A stretch of DNA of 64,000 bases from Rhizobium sp. R635 (GCF_002211285.1 NZ_LOKX01000004.1:1-64000); one strand, 5' to 3'. Counted from the first letter of the stretch, positions 12,486 to 22,710 are shown. The notes: generated by a model not told the origin, from the sequence alone. Program-made: numbers and translations.

Positions 12486-13889
12486 ATGGACACGCCGATC
12501 GACGCGCGCAGGCTTGCGCCGACTACCGATAATCGTTGGAGCGCACATTTCCGTGCCACGCTGGCGCTCGGCATTCCTCTGATCGGCGCGCAGCTCGCCC
12601 AGCTCGGCATCAATACCACCGATGTGATGATCGTCGGCCGCCTCGGCGCCGAGCAGCTGGCGGCCATGGTGCTGTCGGCCCAGTTCCTGTTCACGATCCT
12701 GATCTTCGGCTCGGGTTTTGCCATCGCCGTCATTCCGATGGTGGCGCAGGCCTATGGCCGGGGCGACGTCGTCTCCGTGCGCCGCTCGCTGCGCATGGGT
12801 CTGTGGGTGGTGATCGGATTCTGGATCATCGCGCAACCGGCCTTTTTCAATGCAGAACAGATCCTTCTCTTCGCGCAGCAGAAGCCTGAAGTGGCCAAGC
12901 TCGCCCATGGCTATATCGTCATCGGCCAGTTCGGCGTGCTGCCGGCCCTGCTTTTCAACGTCATGCGGGCGCTTGTCAGCGCCATCGGCAAGGCGGGCAT
13001 CATTCTCAACGTCACCATCGTCACGCTGGTGATGAATGCGATCTTCGCCTACATCCTCGTGCTCGGCCATTTCGGCTTTCCGGCGATGGGGCTCGAAGGT
13101 GCGGCGATCGTTTCGGTCGTGGTGCAGACGGCCGGTTTCCTCTTCATTTTCGCCTTCGTCCAGGGGCGGGAAGAAACGCGGCGCTACGAGATCTTCGTGC
13201 GGTTCTGGAAGCCTGACTGGCATGCGCTGCTGGAGGTCGTCCGGCTCGGTTTCCCGATCAGCGTCACCGTGCTTGCCGAGGTCAGCCTGTTTACGGTGGC
13301 GTCGCTGCTGATGGGCTATATCGGCACCATCGAGCTCGCCGCCCACGGCATCGCCCTGCAATGGGCTTCGATCGCCTTCATGATCCCGCTCGGCCTCAGC
13401 CAGGCGGCGACTGTGCGCGTCGGCGTCGCGCACGGGCAGGGCGATTATGACGGGCTGGTGCGCGGCTCGATCATGGTGCTCATCCTCGCCTGCGCCATCT
13501 CGGCGGTCGGCTCGGTGCTCTTTGCCACCCTGCCGCAGTTCCTCGGCAGCTGGTTCCTCGATGTCAGCTCGCCGGAAGCGCCTGAAGTGCTCGCTTATGC
13601 CGGGCCACTGATCGTCGTTGCCGGTCTCTTTCAGCTCGTCGACGGGCTGCAGGTGGTCGCCAACGGATTGCTGCGCGGCCTGAAGGACGCGCGCGTGCCG
13701 ATGATCATGGCGCTGATCGCCTATTGGCCGATCGGCTTCTTCCTCGCTTGGGCCTTCGCCTTCCCGCTCGGCTTCGGCGGCATCGGCATCTGGTTCGGCT
13801 TCCTCGTCGGGCTTGCGGCCGCCGCCATCATGCTCTGCGCGCGGTTCTATATTCTCCTGCGCCGGGAAGGGGCGACCGTCGGCGCTTGA
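12486..13889 (+). CDS. MATE family multidrug efflux transporter (NorM-like)
   Basis: 467 residues, the usual MATE length, with about twelve hydrophobic helices in two similar halves. The first half opens with LGIPLIGAQLAQLGINTTDVMIVGRLGAEQLAA and the second with LGFPISVTVLAEVSLFTVASLLMGYIG, the duplicated MatE pattern. MATE pumps export cationic drugs and plant-derived compounds in exchange for Na+ or H+. The ATG at 12486 is the first in frame. It follows the MFS pump on the same strand, forming an export pair; whether they share a promoter is unclear because 145 bp separates them. Confidence 0.92.
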   Translation: MDTPIDARRLAPTTDNRWSAHFRATLALGIPLIGAQLAQLGINTTDVMIVGRLGAEQLAAMVLSAQFLFTILIFGSGFAIAVIPMVAQAYGRGDVVSVRRSLRMGLWVVIGFWIIAQPAFFNAEQILLFAQQKPEVAKLAHGYIVIGQFGVLPALLFNVMRALVSAIGKAGIILNVTIVTLVMNAIFAYILVLGHFGFPAMGLEGAAIVSVVVQTAGFLFIFAFVQGREETRRYEIFVRFWKPDWHALLEVVRLGFPISVTVLAEVSLFTVASLLMGYIGTIELAAHGIALQWASIAFMIPLGLSQAATVRVGVAHGQGDYDGLVRGSIMVLILACAISAVGSVLFATLPQFLGSWFLDVSSPEAPEVLAYAGPLIVVAGLFQLVDGLQVVANGLLRGLKDARVPMIMALIAYWPIGFFLAWAFAFPLGFGGIGIWFGFLVGLAAAAIMLCARFYILLRREGATVGA

Positions 13890-13907
13890 GCCGGCGGTCC
13901 CTTACCC

Positions 13908-14228
13908 TCAAGCCGCGACAGGCTTGTAGCTGGCGATATCGGCGCGAATGCCGAGACGGGAAAACATTTCCTGCGGATCGAAATTCGCCGCCTTGTGAGC
14001 GGCGGCAACGGCCGCGCGCGCGCGCTCGACAACCTCGGTATTTTCCCATTCGGCAATCGTGACGAAATTGAATTCGCCTGGGCCGGCGACCTGCTCCAGC
14101 ACTCTATGATCGATGAACCCGTCCTGCGTCTCCAGCAGCTTATGGGTCATCATCACTTTGACGAGAAATTCCTCCCGCGCCGCCGCCGGCACGATGAATT
14201 TGTCGATTCGATAGAAAGCTCCGCTCAT
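13908..14228 (-). CDS. Antibiotic biosynthesis monooxygenase (ABM) domain protein
   Basis: 106 residues from the ATG at 14228 (MSGAFYRIDKF), which has AGGAG at good spacing; the longer frame adds 16 unlikely residues. It is a single ferredoxin-like ABM fold: an N-terminal strand (FYRIDKFIVP), the helix EEFLVKVMMTHKLLETQDGF, and the strand FNFVTIAEWEN. Such small dimeric proteins act as monooxygenases without cofactors or simply bind small molecules. No substrate can be inferred. It converges on the MATE gene with an 18-bp gap. Confidence 0.75.
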   Translation of the reverse strand: MSGAFYRIDKFIVPAAAREEFLVKVMMTHKLLETQDGFIDHRVLEQVAGPGEFNFVTIAEWENTEVVERARAAVAAAHKAANFDPQEMFSRLGIRADIASYKPVAA

Positions 14229-14362
14229 GTTCTCTCCTGCATCATTGTATCTGCAGGTAGGTCTGTAATTCCTCAAGTTAAGTTGAGGTCAATATGGAGG
14301 GAAAGAAAAAGGTTCGCCCAGGCGAGTCTTAGGAGTGCTGACAAAGCGCGCCAGCTTCTCTT

Positions 14363-14443
14363 TCGTCATGCTCGGGCTTGTCCCGAGCATCTGCCTCCGT
14401 TCGATAGGGCAGTAGATCCGCGGCATAAGGCCTGGGATGACGA
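14363..14443 (+). repeat. Dispersed rhizobial intergenic repeat, copy 1
   Basis: Contains the inverted pair GCTCGGGCTTGTCCCGAGC and a second, weaker pair around ATCCGCGGCATAAGG. The same element occurs in the opposite orientation at 37871-37950, with the shared core CGATAGGGCAG between the two hairpins. It lies in the 288-bp gap between carA and the ABM gene. It is a RIME-like dispersed repeat; no coding function. Confidence 0.7.
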
Positions 14444-14461
14444 AGAGTGAGGTTTGTCAAT

Positions 14462-14491
14462 ATGTTAAAGGCTCGCCTATCGGCGAGCCTT
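14462..14491 (-). terminator. carA intrinsic terminator
   Basis: AAGGCTCGCC (14468-14477) pairs perfectly with GGCGAGCCTT (14482-14491) around a 4-nt loop. On the minus strand it is followed by TTTAACAT, 26 nt after the carA stop. A good intrinsic terminator. Confidence 0.75.
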
Positions 14492-14516
14492 CATCTGAAC
14501 TGGGCAGCTCCTGAAA

Positions 14517-15722
14517 TCACCGCTCTGCGAGCGCCGGTTCGCCCTTCTTCTCGCGCACCATGTTGATGAAGCGGCGGAAGAGGTAGTGGCTGTCCTGCGG
14601 GCCGGGGGAGGCTTCCGGGTGGTGCTGGACGGAGAAGACCTGTTTGCCGAGGACGCGCAGGCCGCAATTGGTGCCGTCGAACAGCGAAATATGAGTCTCT
14701 TCAACGCCGTCGGGGAGCGACTTCGAGTCGACCGCGAAGCCGTGGTTCATCGAGACGATCTCGACTTTACCGGTCGTGTGGTCCTTGACGGGGTGGTTGG
14801 CGCCGTGATGGCCCTGATGCATCTTCTCGGTCTTGGCGCCGAGGGCGAGGCCCAGCATCTGATGGCCGAGGCAGATGCCGAAGACCGGGATGTCGGTCTT
14901 GATGAGCGTCTGGATCACCGGCACGGCATATTCGCCGGTTGCCGCCGGATCGCCCGGGCCGTTCGACAGGAAGATGCCGTCCGGCTGCATGGCGAGCACG
15001 TCTTCGGCGCTCGTTGCGGCGGGTACGACCGTGACCTTGCAGTCGAGCCCGGCAAACAGGCGCAGGATGTTGCGCTTGACGCCGTAGTCGAGGCAGACGA
15101 CGTGGTATTTCGCATCCGCTGCGCCGAGCTCGCCGTAGCCTTCGTTCCAGACCCAGGGCGTCTCAGTCCATTGCGAGGACTGGCCGGAGGAGGCGATCTT
15201 GGCGAGGTCGAGGCCTTCGAGGCCGCTCCAGGCCTTGGCTTCGGCCTTCAGCGTCTCGATGTCGAAGACGCCGTTCGGGTCGTGGGCGATCACCGCGTTC
15301 GGAGCGCCGTTCTCGCGGATCCAGGCGGTCAGCGCGCGTGTGTCGATGCCGCAGAGGCCAATGATGCCGCGTGCCTTCAGCCATTGGTCGAGGTGTTTGG
15401 CGGCGCGGTAGTTCGAGGGTTCGGTGATGTCGGCCTTGAAGATGACGCCGACGGCGCCGTGGCGGGCGGCGGGCGTCAGGTCCTCGATGTCTTCATCGTT
15501 GGTGCCGATGTTGCCGATATGGGGAAAGGTGAAGGTGACGATCTGGCCGAGATAGGAAGGGTCGGTCATGATCTCTTCGTAGCCGGTCAGCGCCGTGTTG
15601 AAAACCACTTCGGCCTGGACCTTGCCGGTGGCGCCGATGCCCTTGCCTTCGATCACGGTGCCGTCGGCAAGAACGAGCAGGGCGGTCGGCTTTTCGATTG
15701 TCCAGGGTGCTGTCGCGGTCAT
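14517..15722 (-). CDS. carA: Carbamoyl-phosphate synthase small chain (glutamine amidotransferase)
   Basis: 401 residues from the ATG at 15722 (MTATAPWTIEKP). CarA hydrolyses glutamine and channels ammonia to CarB. The N-terminal CPSase domain begins ALLVLADGTVIEGKGIGATG; the C-terminal class I amidotransferase has the nucleophile C284 in FGICLGHQMLGLALG and the catalytic pair in HHPEASPGP. The longest frame adds 46 residues without a matching family start; GGGA about 7 nt before 15722 supports the chosen start. carB lies downstream on the same strand but with several genes between, so the subunits are made from separate units. Confidence 0.97.
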   Translation of the reverse strand: MTATAPWTIEKPTALLVLADGTVIEGKGIGATGKVQAEVVFNTALTGYEEIMTDPSYLGQIVTFTFPHIGNIGTNDEDIEDLTPAARHGAVGVIFKADITEPSNYRAAKHLDQWLKARGIIGLCGIDTRALTAWIRENGAPNAVIAHDPNGVFDIETLKAEAKAWSGLEGLDLAKIASSGQSSQWTETPWVWNEGYGELGAADAKYHVVCLDYGVKRNILRLFAGLDCKVTVVPAATSAEDVLAMQPDGIFLSNGPGDPAATGEYAVPVIQTLIKTDIPVFGICLGHQMLGLALGAKTEKMHQGHHGANHPVKDHTTGKVEIVSMNHGFAVDSKSLPDGVEETHISLFDGTNCGLRVLGKQVFSVQHHPEASPGPQDSHYLFRRFINMVREKKGEPALAER

Positions 15723-15992
15723 CTTCATCCCGTTTCCGGCGGTCGGTCGCGTTGCCGCGCTCGTCGCCATTTGATCTCGCAGGCGTGTGGACGCGGCAAT
15801 GCCGCGCGCTTCAGGCCTGATCACGAATTTTGGTGCAGGTGGCGGTAGATAGCCACGCAATCGCTTACGGTCAACTCTTTGTAGCCGAGATCGTGGCTGT
15901 TTTCCTGCGGTTTATCGCGCCGATCGCGCAATTTATTTGATCCCCCGCATCGGCGTGGTTTATGAAGCGGCATCAAAAAAGGAGTGAAGACC

Positions 15993-16445
15993 ATGCTGCG
16001 CGATCAACTCGCCACCCAGCTGAAAGAGGCGATGAAGGCCAAGGATTCGGAGCGGCTTTCGACCGTCCGGCTCATCCAGGCCGCGATCAAGGACCGCGAT
16101 ATCGCCAATCGCGGCACCGGCAAGGGAGAGGCGAGCGAGGACGAGATCCTGCAGATCCTCGCCAAGATGGTGAAGCAGCGCGACGAATCGGCCAAGATCT
16201 ACGAGGAGAATTCGCGCCCGGAGCTTGCCGCTAAGGAGCGTGCCGAAATCGCCATCATCCAGGATTTCATGCCGAAGCAGCTTTCCGACGGCGAAGTGCG
16301 CGCCAACATATCGGCGATCATTGCGGAGACCGGCTCCTCGGGCGTCAAGGACATGGGCAAGGTGATGGCGGCGCTCAAGGAGCGTTATGCCGGCCAGATG
16401 GATTTCGCCAAGGCGTCGGCGACCGTCAAAGAACTGCTGAACTAA
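15993..16445 (+). CDS. GatB/YqeY domain protein
   Basis: 150 residues, the usual YqeY length. The ATG at 15993 (MLRDQLATQLKEAMKAKD) has GGAG 8 nt upstream; a GTG 9 nt earlier overlaps that site. The protein is almost wholly helical and resembles the tail domain of the GatB amidotransferase subunit, which contacts tRNA. Its cellular role is not established. It is divergent from carA, and its last 20 bp overlap the converging gene at 16426. This carA-yqeY-dnaG order is a common rhizobial arrangement. Confidence 0.88.
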   Translation: MLRDQLATQLKEAMKAKDSERLSTVRLIQAAIKDRDIANRGTGKGEASEDEILQILAKMVKQRDESAKIYEENSRPELAAKERAEIAIIQDFMPKQLSDGEVRANISAIIAETGSSGVKDMGKVMAALKERYAGQMDFAKASATVKELLN

Positions 16446-17325
16446 AACGTCTCGCCTGCGGTTCTTCGTGGACCGCAGGCCCGAGCACCGCCTCGGCGGC
16501 GGCGTCGATAATGGCGAATTTCGCCGCCTGATAATTCCAATATTCCAGGATGAAGGGGCCGGACAGCCAGAAGTCGCCCTTGCGGGAGGGCTCGGTCCAG
16601 CCGACGCTTCCCATATTCGACGCCTGCGTCAGAAGTCGCTTCAGGTGGGTGTTGGAGATCATGAACTGCTCGCGCAGTTCCCGCAGCGACAGCGGGCCGA
16701 CCACGACGCGTTCGGCCGCCCGGGGAAATTCCGGAAGCCGCGAGATCAGGTAATCCATCACCAGTCCGCCGGAATTCGCCCAGTTGAAGAGGTTGAAGGT
16801 CGGGCCCGGGCTGCGCACCGCCTGGCTGTCGATGATCGCCCTTGCAATCAGCGGCTGGATGGCTGCCATCATCGCCGAAGGATCGGCGGCGACCTTCGCA
16901 GCGCGTTCACCGCCGTCGAGGCTGTCGAGGATCATCATGTGCGCCAGGAGCCACCGGGTAAAATGCTGCTCGGCGATCTCGGTGGGTTCCAGGTAGCGCG
17001 TGCGCTTGTCAGGACCGGGAACGGCCTGCAGGAAGCGATAGGCCAGCATTTCCTGCATGAAGGCGGCGGCGGTGTTGCGGCTGGCGATGTCGTTCCTCAC
17101 CGCGAAATCGATGAAGCGGCCGGAATAAAGGCCTCGCTTCCCATCGCCGGGATAGCCGTAATGGAGCGCGAAGCCGGCATGGGCCATCAGCCAGCGCTGC
17201 TGCGCGGCGAAAATCGAGGCGATGCGCGGGCTTTCGCGATAGATCGCGAGCAACCGATTGGCGCAATGCAGGATCGCAGCGGAAAAGCGATCGTCTGCTG
17301 CAAGATTTTCAGCGGTGAAGGCCAT
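16426..17325 (-). CDS. Conserved protein with two winged-helix-like segments
   Basis: 299 residues from the ATG at 17325 (MAFTAENLAADDRF). I do not recognise a named family. Two stretches look like winged-helix DNA-binding units: one near residues 90-140 (helix RNTAAAFMQEMLAYRFL, then a wing-like RTRYLEPTEIAEQHF) and one near residues 210-255 (LSLRELREQFMISNTHLKRLL, then WTEPSRKGDFWLSG). No signal peptide or membrane helix. It is probably a soluble transcription regulator, but its target is unknown. Its 3' end overlaps yqeY by 20 bp, and a 9-bp hairpin (16454-16462 with 16472-16480) lies inside its last codons. Confidence 0.7.
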   Translation of the reverse strand: MAFTAENLAADDRFSAAILHCANRLLAIYRESPRIASIFAAQQRWLMAHAGFALHYGYPGDGKRGLYSGRFIDFAVRNDIASRNTAAAFMQEMLAYRFLQAVPGPDKRTRYLEPTEIAEQHFTRWLLAHMMILDSLDGGERAAKVAADPSAMMAAIQPLIARAIIDSQAVRSPGPTFNLFNWANSGGLVMDYLISRLPEFPRAAERVVVGPLSLRELREQFMISNTHLKRLLTQASNMGSVGWTEPSRKGDFWLSGPFILEYWNYQAAKFAIIDAAAEAVLGPAVHEEPQARRFSSAVL

Positions 17326-17991
17326 TGGGAGGGTCCAGGATATCGGCGCATACATCTTTCATGCTGCCGCCGCCTGTCAACGGCTTTGTCAATAATCGGT
17401 TAATTTCAAAGGGAAATTGTATCAGGAGAAGCCAAAAATTAAGAAGGCAGGAGCTGGGGGCGCTCCTGCCTTCTTGCTCTTTGCTTCCGCCGGCACGCAG
17501 GGCCGAGGCCCAAGCCGGAGGGTATTTGCAAAGGCACCCTTGCGAAGCGGCGCCGGGGGTAGGGATGGTGCTTCGCTCGGGGATCGCTTTGTTGAGATGA
17601 ACCTATGGCCGGGCGGCTGTTTATTCAAATTACAAAAAAATAATGATTGCCGGAAACGGCGGTTTCGGAGGCGTCGAAGCGACGTTTCGGCGCTTGCGCG
17701 GACAATGACGCCGCTCGATCGAGGGAATTGATAAGCTGCTGTTTTAAAACGTTTTAATTCAGCGCTTCCGAAGGCGGAAGCTCCCGATGGAAGAGTGGCG
17801 GCAACCGAAATCGCGACCTCTGACGATAACAGTGTCGCACCCCTTGTCGCAGGGGCGATAACGCGTTGTTGATCGGATAACCGACACTGTCGGCGATGGG
17901 TGCACTTGCCTGTGAATAGCGGGTTTTCCCGACAAGTTTCGTGGCATGGCGCGGCAAAGCAGCTTATATGGAGCTTGGCCAAGAGGTATAA
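17326..17991. other. 666-bp intergenic region upstream of dnaG
   Basis: Between two divergent genes. It holds the strong hairpin at 17441-17475, and an AT-rich patch near 17622-17650 and 17740-17760 that could carry promoters. No open frame has a convincing start and coding pattern: the frames at 17417 (+) and 17754 (-) are GC-driven. A dnaG promoter must lie here but I cannot place its -10 with confidence. Confidence 0.5.
17441..17475 (-). terminator. Strong hairpin with minus-strand T-run
   Basis: AAGAAGGCAGGAGC (17441-17454) pairs perfectly over 14 bp with 17462-17475 around a 7-nt loop. On the minus strand it is followed by TTAATTTTTGG. This is the form of an intrinsic terminator for a leftward transcript, yet no leftward gene is visible upstream of it between here and dnaG. 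Confidence 0.55.
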
Positions 17992-19986
17992 ATGCGCTTT
18001 TCCAACACCTTTCTCGATGAGATCCGCGACCGCGTTCCGATTTCGAACGTGATTGCGCGCCGCGTGAGCTGGGACAAGCGCAAGACCAACGTTTCGCGCG
18101 GGGATTACTGGGCCTGCTGCCCGTTCCACGGCGAAAAATCGCCGAGCTTCCACTGCGAGGACCGGAAAGGCCGCTACCATTGCTTCGGCTGCGGCGTCAC
18201 CGGCGATCATTTCCGGTTCCTGACGGAACTGGAGGGCCTGAGTTTTCCCGAGGCCGTGCAGCAGATTGCCGACATGGCCGGCGTGCCGATGCCGCTTGCC
18301 GATGCCGCGATGGAGAAGCGCGAAAAGGAGCGCGGCTCGCTGATCGACGTCATGGAAATGGCGACGCAGTTTTTCCAGGATCAGTTGCAGACGGCGAATG
18401 GCGCCAAGGCGCGCGCCTATCTGCGCGACCGCGGGCTGACGGGGCGCACCATCGAGACCTTCCGGCTTGGCTATGCGCCCGACAGCCGCAACGCGCTCAA
18501 GGAGTTCCTCGCCGGCAAGGGCGCCACCAAGGAGCAGATCGAGGCCTGTGGTCTCGTCGTGCATGAAAATGTGCCGGTGTCCTACGATCGCTTCCGCGAC
18601 CGCATCATGTTCCCGATCCTGTCGTCGCGGGAAAAGGTCATCGCTTTCGGCGGCCGCGCCATGTCGGCGGATGCGCCGGCGAAATATCTGAACTCCAACG
18701 AGACGGAGCTCTTCCACAAGGGCAACGTGCTCTACAATTTCGCCCGTGCGCGCCGCGCAATCCAGGGGCCGGGCCGCGGTGATCACCAGGACGACAACGC
18801 GTCCGGCACCATCATTGCCGTCGAAGGCTATATGGACGTGATCGCGCTCCATCAGGCGGGCGTCGAGAATGCCGTTGCGCCGCTTGGCACGGCGCTCACC
18901 GAAAACCAGCTCGAATTGCTGTGGAAAATGGTGCCGCAGCCGGTGCTCTGCTTCGATGGCGACGGCGCCGGCATCCGTGCGGCCAATCGCGCCGCCGAAC
19001 TGGCGCTGCCGCATCTGAAGCCCGGCCGCTCCGTGCGTTTCGCGCTGCTGCCCGACGGCAAGGACCCCGACGATCTCGTGCGCGATGACGGGCGCGCGCC
19101 TTTCGACAAGGTGATGAGCCAGGCAAAGCCGCTCTCCGAGATGCTCTGGAACCGGGAGATCAACACCGGCAAATTCGACACGCCCGAAGCGCGCGCCGAA
19201 CTGGAGGCGCGGCTGAAGCAGCTCGTCGCCGTCATCGCCGACGAGAATGTGCGCCGCCACTACCAGCAGGACATTCGCGACCGGCTGAACGCCTTCTTCC
19301 AGCCGCAGTTCCAGAACCGCGGCAATGGCGAGCGGCGCGGCTTCAACGGCCGGCCAGGCCGTGACAATGCCGGCAAGGCGGGGCCGAAAAGTCCGAACGT
19401 CATTTCCGACCGGCTCGCCCGCTCCGGCCTGGTGCGCGGCCATCAGGACAATACGGCGCTGCGCGAGAGCGTGCTGGCGCTGACGATCGTCAACCATCCC
19501 TCGCTGATGATCGACGATTACGACGAAATTGCCGCGATCGAATATGACAGCAAGCCGCTGCAGCGGCTCTGGTCGGCGATGCTGGGGGCAGCCGCGGCCG
19601 TCGCCGGTCCGCATCTGACGCGGGAATATCTGACCGAACGGCTGGAATTCGAGGGTTTCGGCCCGCTCATCAAGAGCCTCGACCAGCAGGTGCGCAATGC
19701 CCGGCTGTGGACGGCGACCGAGGAGGCGGCGATGGAGGATGCGCGTGAGGGATACCGCCAGGCGCTCGCCTTCCACAAACGCGCGAAGGCGCTGCGCCGG
19801 CAGAAGATCGAACTGGAGCGCGAGATTGCGCTCGCGACCGAAGCCGGAGACGGCGAGGCCATAGCCCAGCTGATGCGGGCACAGCAGGAAGTGCATTTCG
19901 AAGGAGTGCGCCTCGAAAACCAGGAGGCGATCATCGACGGCTTCGGCGTGCTTTCCGGCCGCGTCAAAGGGGCGGCGAACCACTGA
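17992..19986 (+). CDS. dnaG: DNA primase
   Basis: 664 residues. DnaG makes RNA primers for replication together with DnaB helicase. The N-terminal CHC2 zinc ribbon is complete (CCPFH at 42-46, then C64 and C67 in YHCFGCG). The TOPRIM core has the acidic glutamate in [17 protein letters not shown] near residue 280 and the DGDGAG motif near residue 322. A charged linker (residues 430-480) precedes the C-terminal helicase-interaction region. The stop overlaps the recQ start (TGATG). rpoD, the usual next gene of this macromolecular-synthesis group, lies about 6 kb further on, beyond recQ, vapBC and the threonine genes. Confidence 0.98.
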   Translation: MRFSNTFLDEIRDRVPISNVIARRVSWDKRKTNVSRGDYWACCPFHGEKSPSFHCEDRKGRYHCFGCGVTGDHFRFLTELEGLSFPEAVQQIADMAGVPMPLADAAMEKREKERGSLIDVMEMATQFFQDQLQTANGAKARAYLRDRGLTGRTIETFRLGYAPDSRNALKEFLAGKGATKEQIEACGLVVHENVPVSYDRFRDRIMFPILSSREKVIAFGGRAMSADAPAKYLNSNETELFHKGNVLYNFARARRAIQGPGRGDHQDDNASGTIIAVEGYMDVIALHQAGVENAVAPLGTALTENQLELLWKMVPQPVLCFDGDGAGIRAANRAAELALPHLKPGRSVRFALLPDGKDPDDLVRDDGRAPFDKVMSQAKPLSEMLWNREINTGKFDTPEARAELEARLKQLVAVIADENVRRHYQQDIRDRLNAFFQPQFQNRGNGERRGFNGRPGRDNAGKAGPKSPNVISDRLARSGLVRGHQDNTALRESVLALTIVNHPSLMIDDYDEIAAIEYDSKPLQRLWSAMLGAAAAVAGPHLTREYLTERLEFEGFGPLIKSLDQQVRNARLWTATEEAAMEDAREGYRQALAFHKRAKALRRQKIELEREIALATEAGDGEAIAQLMRAQQEVHFEGVRLENQEAIIDGFGVLSGRVKGAANH

Positions 19987-21851
19987 TGCCGCTCAGCGAA
20001 CGCAATGAACCGGGCTTTTCCGCTTCCGACGCGCTGTTTTCGGCTGGCCGCGCGCCGCTCGACGTGCTGAAGCAGATCTATGGCTATTCCTCCTTCCGCG
20101 GCAAGCAGCAGCAGGTCGTCGAGCACGTGGTTTCCGGCGGCGACGCGGTGGTGCTCTTTCCGACGGGCGCGGGCAAATCGCTGTGCTTCCAGATCCCGGC
20201 GCTCTGCCGTGACGGCGTCGGCATCGTCGTCTCGCCGCTGATTGCGCTGATGCGCGATCAGGTGGAGGCGATGAAGCAGCTCGGCATCCGCGCCGCCGCG
20301 CTCAATTCGTCGCTGTCGCGCGAGGAGTTCGTCGAGGTTCGCCGCGCGCTTTCATCAGGCCGGCTCGACCTTCTCTACGTAACGCCCGAGCGCATCCTGA
20401 CCGATGGTTTCCGCGACCTGATCGCCAACGAGAAGATCGCGCTGTTTGCAATCGACGAGGCCCATTGCGTCTCGCAATGGGGCCATGATTTCCGGCCGGA
20501 ATATCGCGAGCTCGGCCGGCTCGGCGAGCAATATCCAGGCGTTCCCCGCGTGGCGCTGACGGCAACGGCCGATCCGCATACGCGCGACGATATCGTCGAG
20601 CGGCTGGGGCTCGAGAATGCCGAGATATTCACCACCAGCTTCGACCGGCCGAATATCGCCTATGAAATCGTCGAGCGCGACCAGCCGCGCCAGCAGCTCC
20701 TGCGGTTCCTCTCCGGCCACAAGGGCGACAGCGGCATCGTCTATTGCCTGTCGCGCGCCAAGGTCGAGGATACGGCCGACTGGCTGAACGGGCAGGGTGT
20801 GCGCGCGCTTGCCTATCATGCCGGCATGGACCGGGCTGTTCGTGACGCCAATCAGGATGCTTTCCTGAAAGAAGAGAATCTCTGCCTGGTCGCCACCGTC
20901 GCCTTCGGCATGGGCATCGACAAGCCGAACGTGCGTTATGTCGCCCATCTCGATCTGCCGGGCTCGGTGGAGGCCTATTACCAGGAGACGGGACGTGCGG
21001 GGCGCGACGGCCTGCCGTCCGAGGTCTGGATGGCCTATGGCATGGCCGATGTCATCCAGCGCCGCCGGATGATCGACGAGGGCAATGCCGCCGACGAGAT
21101 CAAGCGGGTCGAGCGCGCCAAGCTCAATGCCCTGCTGGCGATCTGCGAAACCGCCTCCTGCCGCCGGCAGGCGATCCTTGCCCATTTCGGCGAGGCGCAT
21201 GCCGGCCAATGCGGCAATTGCGACACCTGCCTGAAGCCGGTCGAGACCTGGGAAGGCACGGAAGCCGCGATCAAGGCGCTCGCCGCCGTCTACCGCACCG
21301 GCGAACGCTTCGGTGCCGGTCACGTCATCGACGTGCTGGTCGGCAACGTCAACGAAAAGACCGAGCGTTTCGGCCATGTGAATATGCCGGTCTTCGGCGC
21401 CGGCAAGGACATTCCGGCGCGCACATGGCAATCCGTCTATCGCCAATTGCTCGCCATGGGGCTGATCCGCATCGATCATGAAGCCTATGGCGCGCTGAAG
21501 CTGGAACCGGAGTCGCGCGCCGTCTTCAAGCACGAGCGGCAGGTCTTCTTCCGCAAGGACCGGCCGGCCTCGGAACGGCGCACGAAAAAGGCGGAGCGCA
21601 GCGAGCGCAAATCGGCACTGTCCGGCGCCGATGGCAGCCTTTTCGAGGCGCTCAGGGCCGAGCGCATGTCGATCGCCAAGTCGCTCGGCGTGCCGCCCTA
21701 TGTCGTCTTTCCAGATACGACGCTCATTGCCTTTGCAACGGAACGGCCGCGCAGCCGCAAGGAATTGCTCGGCATATCAGGCGTCGGCCAGTCGAAGCTC
21801 GAGCGCTACGGTGACGCGTTCCTCGATATCATTCTCTCGCACGGCCAATAG
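19986..21851 (+). CDS. recQ: ATP-dependent DNA helicase RecQ
   Basis: 621 residues, a full-length RecQ. Walker A is FPTGAGKS near residue 58, the DEAH box is [18 protein letters not shown] near residue 157, and motif VI is [11 protein letters not shown] near residue 335. The RQC zinc site follows (CxxxR..CGNCDTC near residues 383-415), and an HRDC domain closes the protein ([22 protein letters not shown]). RecQ unwinds duplex and branched DNA with 3'-5' polarity in recombinational repair. The one-base overlap with dnaG couples its translation to primase, a pairing of replication and repair functions. Confidence 0.97.
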   Translation: MPLSERNEPGFSASDALFSAGRAPLDVLKQIYGYSSFRGKQQQVVEHVVSGGDAVVLFPTGAGKSLCFQIPALCRDGVGIVVSPLIALMRDQVEAMKQLGIRAAALNSSLSREEFVEVRRALSSGRLDLLYVTPERILTDGFRDLIANEKIALFAIDEAHCVSQWGHDFRPEYRELGRLGEQYPGVPRVALTATADPHTRDDIVERLGLENAEIFTTSFDRPNIAYEIVERDQPRQQLLRFLSGHKGDSGIVYCLSRAKVEDTADWLNGQGVRALAYHAGMDRAVRDANQDAFLKEENLCLVATVAFGMGIDKPNVRYVAHLDLPGSVEAYYQETGRAGRDGLPSEVWMAYGMADVIQRRRMIDEGNAADEIKRVERAKLNALLAICETASCRRQAILAHFGEAHAGQCGNCDTCLKPVETWEGTEAAIKALAAVYRTGERFGAGHVIDVLVGNVNEKTERFGHVNMPVFGAGKDIPARTWQSVYRQLLAMGLIRIDHEAYGALKLEPESRAVFKHERQVFFRKDRPASERRTKKAERSERKSALSGADGSLFEALRAERMSIAKSLGVPPYVVFPDTTLIAFATERPRSRKELLGISGVGQSKLERYGDAFLDIILSHGQ

Positions 21852-21873
21852 TCCGGCCTCGCGGAGCAGTTGG

Positions 21874-22296
21874 TTAGGCAAGGTCTGTGTGAAGAAAATC
21901 GTTGCCTTTGTAGAGAAGGCGCGTTTTCAGCGCTTTGGCGCAAGCATAAGCAAAGCAATCGCCGAAATTCAGGTCTGCCCGATGACCAATGACTTTTCCA
22001 TAGTTCATGCTTGCAGACAGTGCATCTTCGCCGATCTCATGCGAGATCGAAATCTCTTCGAGAATCAGATCTTCGGCGAATGCGTCGACCGCTTCGGCCG
22101 ATGCCCTTAGAAGTTCGGGTGTCGTTTTCCTGCCTGCGGGCGTCTTCTGCCGTGCGAGCGCCTGGATAGCCTCGAAGCGGACAAGGGGCGAGATGTGCAT
22201 GATGGGATCGCCCGATGCCGCCAGAGCCTTCTCAAGTTCCTCATGGCCGGGCTCTCGCGCAAGAATGGCGACGATCGCCGATGCGTCGATAAACAT
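21874..22296 (-). CDS. VapC-type PIN-domain toxin
   Basis: 140 residues from the ATG at 22296, which overlaps the antitoxin stop by one base (TGATG); the longer frame adds MGQL. It is a PIN-fold ribonuclease: first acidic residue in MFIDASAIVAIL (D4), a glutamate in VRFEAIQAL, and the DCFAYACAK segment with the later aspartates (LNFGDCFAYA). VapC toxins usually cleave tRNA or rRNA when freed from VapB. It converges on recQ with a 22-bp gap. The target RNA cannot be predicted from sequence. Confidence 0.9.
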   Translation of the reverse strand: MFIDASAIVAILAREPGHEELEKALAASGDPIMHISPLVRFEAIQALARQKTPAGRKTTPELLRASAEAVDAFAEDLILEEISISHEIGEDALSASMNYGKVIGHRADLNFGDCFAYACAKALKTRLLYKGNDFLHTDLA

Positions 22297-22538
22297 CAGC
22301 TGCCCCACATGTCGTCGCTGAATTTCTTCATGTCGAATGACGGGTCGTTTGCTCCCATCGCATCCGCCAGCGATTTTGCGCGCGTGAGGCGTTCATGCAG
22401 CGGCCGGCTTTGCCGCGCGCGCGTAAGCTCATGATGGAGTGCGGTTCGCACGGCCTCGGTTTTTGTCGCAGCCTTGGTCAGGCGCTGCAGCTCGCTCGCA
22501 AGCTCGTCTACTTCAGGGTCTCTGATATAAAGCGCCAT
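22296..22538 (-). CDS. VapB-type antitoxin, Rv0623/PSK-like
   Basis: 80 residues. The start MALYIRDPEVDELASELQRLTKAATKTEAVRTAL is typical of the short transcription-factor-like VapB antitoxins (ribbon-helix-helix form), and the C-terminal half would wrap the toxin. A ribosome-binding site AAGGA lies 8 nt before the ATG. Upstream, TGATAT and ATATCA (22541-22546 and 22564-22569) form an inverted repeat that could be the autoregulatory operator. It forms an operon with the downstream PIN toxin. Confidence 0.88.
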   Translation of the reverse strand: MALYIRDPEVDELASELQRLTKAATKTEAVRTALHHELTRARQSRPLHERLTRAKSLADAMGANDPSFDMKKFSDDMWGS

Positions 22539-22710
22539 GTTGATATTCCTTCTGCATATACAGATATCACGTTTGAATATTCATTTCAATTTCTCTCGCT
22601 GCCGGCCTTCCTTTATGAAAATATTTCGTACCGGATCGGCGACATCTGCACTTGCTTTGTGCTAATTGCAGCGCCCATCGGAGAATGTTTTGGAGAAAAG
22701 GGCGCTTACA

